DNA of 14,095 nucleotides, from NCBI GenBank assembly GCA_023423675.1, contig JAFAFD010000038.1, positions 1-14,095 of the forward strand, given 5' to 3'. Origin of the DNA: Pseudomonadota bacterium. GTDB lineage: Bacteria > Pseudomonadota > Gammaproteobacteria > Xanthomonadales > Xanthomonadaceae. The position numbers and the translations under genes are program-made. The notes under the pieces were generated by a model that was not told the DNA's origin, did no database searches, and saw only the letters and a list, made by a program, of their open reading frames with translations. Shown here piece by piece: positions 1-6,688 of this stretch. The number at the start of each line of letters is the position of its first letter. Position 1 is the first letter of the stretch.

Positions 1-16
1 ATCCGCGGGCGCAGGA

Positions 17-706
17 TCACTTGGTCAGGCGCCTGAGCAGGGCATTGGCGGCCTGGTTCACGGCATTCGACCCTGGCGACGCGGACGAGGTCAGCCGGCC
101 GGAAGCTGCGACATTGGTGAAGGCCACCGGGAAGTCGCGCACCTTGCGGATGCGGCCTTGGCCCAGATCCTCGAACTGAACGAAGGTGGCGTTGATGTCG
201 AAGCGGTCGCCCGGCGTCTGGCCGTTCCGCATGTCCCGGCGGGCGTTGAAAGTGACGGTTCTGGAAGCGCCCGGGGCAATCATCGACGACGTATCTGCGC
301 GGTTGTATGTTGCAACCGGGATGCCCTTGACCGTGCCGTACTTCGTGTCGTGCTCCAAGTGTGTCTCGTACTGGTATCCATTGCTGTCCGTCGCAGCCCA
401 GGATCCGGCCTGATAGTTCAGGATGATGGGCACCGAACCTGTGTTACGGAGTCGGACGGTGACGGTGATTTCGGTGCGTTTGGGGTGGGGCGATCCGATG
501 CGGAACGCATCGATGCTTGCAGCCAGTGCGCCGTCAGCCCAGCCCATTCCTGTCGAGGCGGGTGCCTGGCATTGCGCCTGCAAAGCCTGCAGCTGCACGC
601 GCAGTTGCGCGTTTTCCTGTTTCAATTGGGCGGTGCTCTGTGCAGCGACGGGACATGACGCCGCCAGCACTGCGGGAAGGAACAGGGACATCGTTGCAAT
701 CTTCAT
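17..706 (-). CDS. Exported coiled-coil/beta-domain protein, unknown function
   Basis: A 229-residue protein I cannot name. The start at 706 was chosen over an upstream in-frame ATG at 799 because AGGAG lies just before it, a signal peptide follows, and the longer form would overlap the next gene. Residues 1-23 form a signal peptide ending near VAA-Q. The sequence around C18 (LAASC) is a poor lipobox, so signal peptidase I cleavage is more likely than lipidation. Residues 25-45 are Gln/Leu-rich with heptad spacing (QLKQENAQLRVQLQAL), a short coiled coil. From about residue 60 to 200 the alternating hydrophobic pattern (ITVTVRLRNTG, a conserved-looking W, TVTFNARRD) suggests an immunoglobulin-like beta sandwich, as in exported DUF4352/telokin-like proteins; this is fold-level inference only. 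It is the last gene of a three-gene leftward operon, 25 bases after the lipoprotein gene. A 60-base sample (301-360) is about 57% GC by hand count, low for this window. Confidence 0.75.
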   Translation of the reverse strand: MKIATMSLFLPAVLAASCPVAAQSTAQLKQENAQLRVQLQALQAQCQAPASTGMGWADGALAASIDAFRIGSPHPKRTEITVTVRLRNTGSVPIILNYQAGSWAATDSNGYQYETHLEHDTKYGTVKGIPVATYNRADTSSMIAPGASRTVTFNARRDMRNGQTPGDRFDINATFVQFEDLGQGRIRKVRDFPVAFTNVAASGRLTSSASPGSNAVNQAANALLRRLTK

Positions 707-731
707 GTCGTTCTCCTGGGCAGGGTTGGGG

Positions 732-1568
732 TTAACCGCCAAAAATGGCCGCCGCTTCCGCGGCTGCATCGCCATGCGCACGCTCCGGCGCTGTGGCATC
801 CACCGCGACGCTGCCGTCCGGGCCGTAATCGGCCAGCACGCGGCCGGACTTGTCGGTGATGACTGCGCGGGTGACCATGGCCTTGACCCGCTCGTTGTCG
901 AGGTCCGCGGACTGGGCGAAGAAATAGACCTTCAGGCGCGGGCGGTCGTTGTAGCCGCTGCGCATGGACTCGAGCTGGCGGGCGAGGGTTTCGTCGCTGA
1001 CCGGCAGGAACGCCAGTTGCTGGTGGTTGGTCCAGCCGATCTTGTAGTCGTAGTTGTCGTTGAAGTAGCGATAGGTGCTGTCGCTGAACTCGCCGACGGG
1101 GAAGCCCTTGCGGTCGAAGTCGTAGGCACCGAGGCTGGCGTCATCGACCTCCATCCAGCCGTACGGATTGGCGGTGGCCTGGGCGATGTTCTGGTCCAGC
1201 TGCGGCTTGATGGCCTGCAGCAGGTCGTTCTTGCGGAAGCTGTCGCTGCTGTTGCGGTATTCCTTGGAGAACGACTGCGCCAGCTTCGGGTAATCCGGCG
1301 GCAGCTTGGACGCCGCGACGTATAGGAACATGAGCTGGTTGCCGCTATCGAGCTCGGGGTAGTCGCCCAGCGGCTTGTTGGCGTCTGGTTGCGGAAGTGC
1401 TGCAGCGGCGCTGGCTGCGACTGCCTTGCTGGCCGCCGCGCCCAGCAAGCCGTCCGGCGTGCCGGAGGGTGCCGCGGGTGATGCGGCGTCGTTCGATTCG
1501 GTGCCGTCCTTGCAGGCGGACAGCGCCAGCATCGAGGCGATGATGAGGATCAGGGTGCGCTTGCGCAT
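732..1568 (-). CDS. Putative outer-membrane lipoprotein, unknown function
   Basis: A 278-residue protein with an N-terminal lipoprotein signal: a basic start (MRKR), a hydrophobic stretch and the lipobox LSAC with C19 as the lipidated residue. Residue +2 is Lys rather than Asp, which by the usual Lol rule favours the outer membrane. Residues 20-70 are an Ala/Pro/Ser/Asp-rich linker. The folded part starts near residue 70 and runs almost to the end. It is rich in aromatic residues (YRYFNDNYDYKIGWTN, LKVYFFAQ) and has conserved-looking segments (LPPDYPKLA, FRKNDLLQAIKP, YDFDRKGFPVGEF). It may belong to the uncharacterised DUF4852-type lipoproteins, but I could not verify this. AGGAG lies at a good distance before the start. 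The gene follows the membrane-protein gene by 24 bases and precedes the exported coiled-coil gene by 25, so the three are probably one transcript. Confidence 0.8.
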   Translation of the reverse strand: MRKRTLILIIASMLALSACKDGTESNDAASPAAPSGTPDGLLGAAASKAVAASAAAALPQPDANKPLGDYPELDSGNQLMFLYVAASKLPPDYPKLAQSFSKEYRNSSDSFRKNDLLQAIKPQLDQNIAQATANPYGWMEVDDASLGAYDFDRKGFPVGEFSDSTYRYFNDNYDYKIGWTNHQQLAFLPVSDETLARQLESMRSGYNDRPRLKVYFFAQSADLDNERVKAMVTRAVITDKSGRVLADYGPDGSVAVDATAPERAHGDAAAEAAAIFGG

Positions 1569-1592
1569 GGCAGGTCTCCTTGCAGGTAAGGG

Positions 1593-2363
1593 TCAGTTGG
1601 AAGGCAGCAACGTGCGCTTGGCGCCCACGGCTGCGAGGAACAGGGCGGAGAACAGGCAGAGCCATGCCCCGATCCCGGGTTGCAACATGTCGGCGATCTG
1701 CTGGGCGATCTGGCCGCTCATGTCGCTGCCCATCAGGCCGCCAAGCTGGCGTGAGGCCTGGCGTGCCGCGGCAGCCATGTCGATGACCGGCTTGATGACG
1801 GCGAACAGCGGCAGCAGCAGCGCAAGCCAGGCCAAGCGGTGGCGAACGAACATCGGCACGCCGATCGAGGCGATCGCCAGCCACAGCCAGAAGGTGCTGC
1901 CCACCGGGCTGCCCAGCTGCTGGGAGATCTCGGACAGGCCAGCCAGGGTGAAGCTTCGGCCGCCACCGAATGGCGTGCTGATCGCCAGGTAGGGCAGCGC
2001 CAGCGCCGACAACGCGAAGATCGCCTGGGCGATGAGGACGGGCTTGCCCAGGCGCGACCAGCCGGCACCGATGCCCTGGGTGGCGTCACGGGGGGCTGAG
2101 TCACGCAGCGACTGCAGCGCGGCATCGCCGGCAGAGCCCAGCTTGCCTGCCAGCTTGCTGGCCTTCTCCTTCAGCAGGACCTCGTCGGGCACGCGGGTGA
2201 CCGCATCGATGGCGTCGCCGGCAAGCACGAGGTCTACGGTGGTGTTGATGGCCGGTGCGGTATCGCTGCGCCAGTGGCCGATTTCGAATGGTAGTTGCCG
2301 GTTGTCCGCGGCGATCAGGCCGCGGCCGTCAGCGCCGTTGTTATGGATGTTCTTTCCCCGCAT
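1593..2363 (-). CDS. Four-helix inner-membrane protein with a possible cold-shock/OB-like N-terminal domain
   Basis: A 256-residue protein of unknown function. The ATG at 2363 was chosen over one at 2399 because GGAG sits seven bases before it and residue 1 then begins a recognisable domain. Residues 1-58 (MRGKNIHNNGADGRGLIAAD, then PFEIGHW, then VDLVLAGDAIDAV) resemble the small OB-fold, cold-shock-like domains found at the N terminus of some membrane proteins, where a GxGxI-type strand is followed by an F/W-containing strand. This is from memory of the pattern. Residues 60-105 form a charged, probably helical cytoplasmic linker. Predicted membrane helices lie at about 109-128, 157-173, 178-197 and 230-247; residues 198-228 between the last two are Gln/Met/Gly-rich. 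It is the first gene of the leftward operon and diverges from the kinase gene across 192 bases, so it is the likely first target of any regulation there. Confidence 0.75.
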   Translation of the reverse strand: MRGKNIHNNGADGRGLIAADNRQLPFEIGHWRSDTAPAINTTVDLVLAGDAIDAVTRVPDEVLLKEKASKLAGKLGSAGDAALQSLRDSAPRDATQGIGAGWSRLGKPVLIAQAIFALSALALPYLAISTPFGGGRSFTLAGLSEISQQLGSPVGSTFWLWLAIASIGVPMFVRHRLAWLALLLPLFAVIKPVIDMAAAARQASRQLGGLMGSDMSGQIAQQIADMLQPGIGAWLCLFSALFLAAVGAKRTLLPSN

Positions 2364-2395
2364 GGTCGTCTCCGGTGTGTGCGGCCCCGCCGCTC

Positions 2396-2465
2396 GCAAA
2401 CGACACTGGCCGACATCGCGAAAAACGTCCCCACGCCACGCAAACGAAGTTCAAACGAATCGCAA
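2396..2465. promoter_or_regulatory. Candidate operator: in-phase CAAACGA direct repeats
   Basis: CAAACGA occurs at 2397-2403, 2441-2447 and 2452-2458. The second and third copies are identical over eight bases (CAAACGAA), their starts are exactly 11 bases apart, and the first copy lies 44 bases (4 x 11) further left. A partial copy (CAA) continues the 11-base register at 2463. Seven-base units with four-base spacers are the classic layout of PhoB/OmpR-family sites, and the rightward gene encodes that type of winged helix. The array lies between the divergent start codons at 2363 and 2556. The repeats are directly visible; their function as an operator is inferred. Confidence 0.45.
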
Positions 2466-2483
2466 GTGGTTGATCCACAAGGC

Positions 2484-2504
2484 CTGCGGGCAGCGTTCCC
2501 GCAG
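2484..2504. promoter_or_regulatory. Inverted repeat in the kinase gene leader
   Basis: A perfect 7-base inverted repeat, CTGCGGG at 2484-2490 and CCCGCAG at 2498-2504, with a 7-base centre. It lies 51 bases before the kinase start codon and to the right of the direct-repeat array. It could be a second protein-binding site or an RNA hairpin in the leader. No T-tract follows, so it is not a convincing terminator. Confidence 0.3.
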
Positions 2505-2555
2505 TGGGTGGCGACGCGCTAAGCTGCCCGTGGGGAATCGACACCGGGGGGATCG

Positions 2556-5297
2556 ATGACGCAGGACCATGGCGACCAGACGGGTCGCGGCGGGCGGCTG
2601 TACTGCTGGAGCTTTGCCAACGCCGAATTTGATGAGGCGCGCTGGCAGTTGCGGGTGGCCGGACAGGACGTCGAACTGGAATACAAGCCGCTGGAAGTCC
2701 TGCAGCACCTGCTGCGGCATGCCGGCGAAGCGGTGACCAAGGACGAGCTGCTGTCGGCGGTGTGGGCCGGCCGCGTGGTGGTGGAGGCAGTGCTCACCAA
2801 TGCCATCGGCAAGTTGCGCCGGGCCTTGGCCGACGAGACACAGGACATCGTCCTGACCCTGCCCAGGATCGGCTACCGGTTGGCGGTCCCGGTGGCACGC
2901 AGGCAGGTCGAGTTCGTACCCGATGCCAGCAAGCTGGAGGCCGGTGATGCGGTGCCTCGGCGGCCGAACTGGCGGCTGGAGTCTGCACTTGCGCGGACCG
3001 GCGGCAACGAGGTCTGGCTGGCCCGCCACACCAAGACCCGCGAGGCGCGGGTGTTCAAGTTCAGCCTGGCCGGCAAGGGGCTTGCCGGGCTGAAGCGCGA
3101 AGTCACGGTGGCGCGCCTGCTGCGCGAATCGCTGGGCGAGCGTGAGGATTTCGTGCGCGCGCTGGACTGGGATTTCGAGCAGGCGCCGTATTTCATCGAA
3201 TCCGAATACGGTGGCGCCAGCATGGATCGCTGGCCTAGCAATGGCGAGCTGGCCTCGGTGTCCGTGGAACAGCGGCTCACGCTGTTCGCGCAGGCCGCGG
3301 AAGCAGTGGCAGCCGCACACAGCGTTGGCGTGCTGCACAAGGATCTGAAGCCGGCCAACCTACTGATCGAAGGCGATGGCGCCGATGCTCGCCTGCGCGT
3401 CGCGGATTTCGGCAGCAGCCGGCTGTTCGACTCCGGCGTGCTGGACGAACTGGACATCACCCGGCTTGGCCTCACCCAGACCCAGGTGTTGTCCTCCGAC
3501 AGCGGCACGCCCTTGTACCTGGCGCCGGAGCTGGTGGCGGGACAGTCCGCCACCATCAAGAGCGATGTGTATGCCCTGGGCGTCACCCTGTACCAGCTGC
3601 TGGTCGGCGATTTCCGCCGCCCACTGGCGCCGGGCTGGGAAAGCGACATCGACGACCCGCTGTTGCGCCAGGACATCGCCGATGCGGCGAATGGTGACCC
3701 TGCGAAACGTCTGGAGTCGGCCGCTGCACTGGCCACGCGCATCCGCACGATTGCCGCCCGCCGTGAGAAACGCGCGCTGGAAGATGCGGTGCAGGCGCGC
3801 ATCCTTGAAGGCGAGAAGCGACTGGCCAAGGCACGCGCGCGGCGGCCGTGGATGATTGCGGCGGGGCTGCTGTTATTGGCCGGGCTGGGCGCGACCGGCT
3901 GGCAACTGAAGCGATCCGTTGCCGCCGAGCATGTCGCTGCGGAACAGCGGGACCGCGCACAGAAGCAGGCGGCGCGTGCGGAAGCGGTGGTGAAGTTCCT
4001 GAGCAACGACCTGCTCAGCGCGCTCGCGCCCGGCGGTGGAGCCTTCGAGAAGGACCCAAGCATCAAGGAGATGCTTGAGTACGCATCCTCGAACATCGAC
4101 GGGAAGTTCAAGGACGATCCCGCCACGCTGGGCAGCGTGCATGGCGCCTTGGGTATTTCATGGCGCTCGCTGGGGGATCGCGAGCGCGGCGAACGGCATC
4201 TGCGCCAGGCGGTGGCGAGCTACGAGAATGCGTTCGGCGCAACTGATGAAGTGACGGTACGCGCCCGCTATGAGCTAGTCGGCATGCTCGCCTATGCACA
4301 GAAGTTCGACGAGGCGAATGCCTATCTGGCGCAAACGGACGTCCTTGCCGGTGATCGCCTAGCCGGCGAAAGCCTCATGGCCTTGCGGGCGGCCTACCTG
4401 CGTGGTGTGTTGCTGACCCAGCAGCAAAAGGTGGCGGATGCCGAGCCGTCGCTGCAGCGTGCGGATGCCTTGCAGCGCAAACTGTTGGCAAACGACGCAC
4501 AAGTGGGTGCGGGTATCCGGGTCAACCTGTCCGATGCCTACATGCGGCTGGACAAGTTGGCTGAAGCGGAGGCGCTGCTGAAGGAAACCCTGGCGGATCC
4601 TCGGTACGAGGCGGCGAAGATTGGGGACATTTATGTCTCAGCGATGCAGTCGAACCTGGGCCGGGTGCTGCGGAACCGGGGCAAGTACGCCGAAGCCTTG
4701 CCGATGGCGATGGCGGCGCAACAGGCCTCGGCGCGTGTGATGGGTGAGAAGAGCTGGCAGGCGCTGGTCCAGCTGTCGACCGTGGCCAGCATCCACAACC
4801 GGGCTGGGAATTGTCCGGCGTCATTGGAGGCCATGCGCAGGGTGCACGCAGGGATGGTGGAGAGCTTCGGTGCCGACAAGCAGGGCACCCTGGTCGAAGC
4901 CGGCAACCTTGCCGACCGTGAGTACCACTGCGGCGACAAGCCCGCAGGCATGCGCCTGCTGCGTGAGGTGATCGCCAGCCTCCATGCCCAAGAAGGAACG
5001 GGCAATCCGCATGCGCAGGTCTACTCGTTCGAGTTGGCTGGAATGCTGGCGGGCGAGGGCAAGTACACCGATGCGCTGAACCAGCTTGCGGCGCTGGATG
5101 CCGACACCCTGACCGCAGGCGATTCGACGCCTGGCTGGGCCTATCGTCTGGATGCGCTGCGCGGCGAAATCCTCATCCTGATGGGTGACAAACTGCAGGG
5201 CAGGAAGCTGGTCGAAACCGCACTGGCGGGACTGACGCCGCTCGGGGTGGAAGACGCGGCGGAACTGGCCCGGCTCCGCAAGCTGCTGGCGGGGTAG
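2556..5297 (+). CDS. Winged-helix / Ser-Thr kinase / transmembrane / TPR fusion protein
   Basis: A 913-residue multidomain protein. Residues 15-112 are an OmpR/ToxR-type winged helix (KPLEVLQHLLRHAGE, TKDELLSAVW, TNAIGKLRRAL, RIGYRL). Residues 140-400 are a Hanks-type kinase with K168, helix-C E182, the catalytic HKDLKPAN motif (D263, N268), DFG at 284-286, GTPLYLAPE at 317-325, D337 and R385, so it should be active. The glycine loop is degenerate: A146, T148 and N151 replace the usual three glycines, with G149-G150 adjacent. One membrane helix follows at about 431-448, flanked by charged coiled-coil-like segments. Residues 480-913 are helical repeats of TPR type, predicted periplasmic, with C753 and C792 as the only cysteines there. 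A GGGGG run precedes the start. The layout suggests a one-component sensor able to bind DNA and phosphorylate protein. Domain identities are sequence-based; ligand, targets and DNA site are unknown. It diverges from the three envelope-protein genes. Confidence 0.9.
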   Translation: MTQDHGDQTGRGGRLYCWSFANAEFDEARWQLRVAGQDVELEYKPLEVLQHLLRHAGEAVTKDELLSAVWAGRVVVEAVLTNAIGKLRRALADETQDIVLTLPRIGYRLAVPVARRQVEFVPDASKLEAGDAVPRRPNWRLESALARTGGNEVWLARHTKTREARVFKFSLAGKGLAGLKREVTVARLLRESLGEREDFVRALDWDFEQAPYFIESEYGGASMDRWPSNGELASVSVEQRLTLFAQAAEAVAAAHSVGVLHKDLKPANLLIEGDGADARLRVADFGSSRLFDSGVLDELDITRLGLTQTQVLSSDSGTPLYLAPELVAGQSATIKSDVYALGVTLYQLLVGDFRRPLAPGWESDIDDPLLRQDIADAANGDPAKRLESAAALATRIRTIAARREKRALEDAVQARILEGEKRLAKARARRPWMIAAGLLLLAGLGATGWQLKRSVAAEHVAAEQRDRAQKQAARAEAVVKFLSNDLLSALAPGGGAFEKDPSIKEMLEYASSNIDGKFKDDPATLGSVHGALGISWRSLGDRERGERHLRQAVASYENAFGATDEVTVRARYELVGMLAYAQKFDEANAYLAQTDVLAGDRLAGESLMALRAAYLRGVLLTQQQKVADAEPSLQRADALQRKLLANDAQVGAGIRVNLSDAYMRLDKLAEAEALLKETLADPRYEAAKIGDIYVSAMQSNLGRVLRNRGKYAEALPMAMAAQQASARVMGEKSWQALVQLSTVASIHNRAGNCPASLEAMRRVHAGMVESFGADKQGTLVEAGNLADREYHCGDKPAGMRLLREVIASLHAQEGTGNPHAQVYSFELAGMLAGEGKYTDALNQLAALDADTLTAGDSTPGWAYRLDALRGEILILMGDKLQGRKLVETALAGLTPLGVEDAAELARLRKLLAG

Positions 5298-5305
5298 ACA
5301 TCGAA

Positions 5306-5328
5306 GGCCCGTGGGCACACCACAGGCC
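5306..5328. terminator. Weak hairpin between convergent kinase and hemY genes
   Basis: GGCC-c-GTGG (5306-5314) faces CCAC-a-GGCC (5320-5328) across a five-base loop, giving an eight-pair stem with one mismatch. It begins eight bases after the kinase stop codon and lies before the hemY stop codon on the other strand. There is no T-tract on either side, so intrinsic termination is uncertain. Confidence 0.3.
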
Positions 5329-5363
5329 GTAACCCGGTCGCTCAGGACCCGCTGCGGCGCGAC

Positions 5364-6614
5364 CTACCCCCGCAGCCGCGGCATCCCGTGTTCGTCGCGC
5401 TCCTCGATCGCCGCGGTGTCGGCGATCTGCTGGCGCATGTCGCGGCCGGGGAAGTCATGCAGGGCTTCGCCGCGCTGGCTGCGCAGCGCATTCGCGTAGG
5501 CCAGGCGCGCGCGGGGCTCATCGCCCAGCTGCGCGGCACCGTCACCCAGTGCCTCCCATGCCGGCGCGCCCGCACCCTGTGCAATCGCGCGATGCAGCAG
5601 GCTTTCCGCCTGCGGCCACTGGCCCTGCGCCTGGGCCACGCGCGCGGATGCGAGCAGCAGGCCGGGGCTGGAGGGGTGGCCTTCCAGCCAGCGGTCGATC
5701 TGCGCACGCCGATGCTCCAGCCGGCCGACCGGCAGCTGGCCATACAGGCCGACCAGGTCTTCGTCCCATTGCGCATCCAGCGCCTGTTCCAGGCTGCGGG
5801 TGGAGGCTTCGTCCCAGCGCATCGCGGCGGCACGGGTGGCGTAGGCGCCGACCACCGCGGGGTCGGTGCGCTGTGCGGCCGGCAAGGCGTCCCAGCGGTC
5901 CGCCAGCGCATTGGCATCCGCCGCCTGCTGCAGGCCCTGGCTGGCCCAGCGGGTTTGCAGTGCATCGAGCTGTTGCGGCGGCAACGCCTGCTGCTGGCGC
6001 AGCGCGCCGACCAGTCCGTAGGCATCGAACCCGCGACCAGCGGCTTCCAGTGCCTCCGCACGCAGGGCCAGCGCGCGCGGTGGCAGCGGCTGTGCCTGCG
6101 GCGCATCCAGTGCGGCGATGGCGTCATCCGGGCGACCCTGCGCCAGCGCCTGTTCGGCACGCAACATCGCGCGTGCGGCTGCATGGCGTTCGCCGAAGGC
6201 ATCGATGTGTGCGCTTGCGGCGGCTTCGTCACCACGCGCACGCGCAGCGCGTACTGCCTGGGTGCGGGCAAGCGCCTCGGCGTCGTCGGCATCCGCGGCC
6301 TGCTTGAGCAGCTGTTCGGCGCGGCCGTACTCGCCACGTTCGTAGGCGGCCAGGCCGTCGGTCAGGCGCGCTCGGGCCTGCCGCTTGCGATGGCGGTTCC
6401 ACATTCGGAACGGCAGCCGCAGCAGGGTCCACAGCACCACCAGCGCGATCGCGGCCAGCAACAGCAGGCCGATGCCGGCGGCAACGGTGGTGGTGTAGTC
6501 GGTGCCGCGGAAGCGCACCAGCACGTAGCCGGGATCCTGCAGCAGCACTTGCGCGAGCAACGCGCCGAGTACCGCCAGCACCAACCAGAACAGCACGCTG
6601 CGGAACAGGGTCAT
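5364..6614 (-). CDS. hemY: HemY-family inner-membrane TPR protein (heme biosynthesis-associated)
   Basis: A 416-residue HemY homologue, of the enterobacterial hemCDXY type and unrelated to the protoporphyrinogen oxidase also called HemY. The start at 6614 is preceded by GAGGAA; an upstream in-frame ATG at 6650 lacks a ribosome site. Membrane helices lie at about 4-25 and 42-66, with the family's N-terminal pattern between and after them (DPGYVLVRFRG, LLRLPFRMW). The rest is alpha-helical TPR-like repeat (ERGEYGRAEQLL, ALAQGRPDDAIAAL, AQGQWPQAESLL, LGDEPRARLAYANAL). The family is found with hemD and hemX and is thought to support late porphyrin metabolism at the membrane, but no enzymatic activity is established. 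Only the Ala/Arg-rich ends vary from what I would expect. It is the last gene of the hemD-hemX-hemY series, 74 bases after hemX. Confidence 0.9.
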   Translation of the reverse strand: MTLFRSVLFWLVLAVLGALLAQVLLQDPGYVLVRFRGTDYTTTVAAGIGLLLLAAIALVVLWTLLRLPFRMWNRHRKRQARARLTDGLAAYERGEYGRAEQLLKQAADADDAEALARTQAVRAARARGDEAAASAHIDAFGERHAAARAMLRAEQALAQGRPDDAIAALDAPQAQPLPPRALALRAEALEAAGRGFDAYGLVGALRQQQALPPQQLDALQTRWASQGLQQAADANALADRWDALPAAQRTDPAVVGAYATRAAAMRWDEASTRSLEQALDAQWDEDLVGLYGQLPVGRLEHRRAQIDRWLEGHPSSPGLLLASARVAQAQGQWPQAESLLHRAIAQGAGAPAWEALGDGAAQLGDEPRARLAYANALRSQRGEALHDFPGRDMRQQIADTAAIEERDEHGMPRLRG

Positions 6615-6646
6615 CGGGCTTCCTCGGGAATCATGCAGGCCATGGC

Positions 6647-6677
6647 GCAAGCATCGCAGGGGCGATGCAAGCGTCGC
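6647..6677. repeat. Tight hairpin overlapping a 20-base-period direct repeat between hemX and hemY
   Basis: GCATCGC (6651-6657) and GCGATGC (6662-6668) form a perfect seven-pair stem with a four-base loop. The same stretch holds an 11-base near-repeat, GCAAGCATCGC (6647-6657) and GCAAGCGTCGC (6667-6677), differing at one position. It occupies the hemX-hemY intergenic space. No T-run follows on the minus strand, so a role in mRNA processing or partial attenuation is more likely than full termination. Function is inferred. Confidence 0.4.
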
Positions 6678-6688
6678 GTGAGCGTGTT

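Noticed and set aside
423..1325. A 300-codon plus-strand frame opposite the exported protein and lipoprotein genes
   Set aside because: It crosses the boundary of two convincing minus-strand genes with signal peptides; no ribosome site or domain.
2873..4126. A 417-codon open frame on the minus strand opposite the kinase domain
   Set aside because: Antisense to conserved kinase motifs; Ser/Arg/Ala-rich composition typical of shadow frames.
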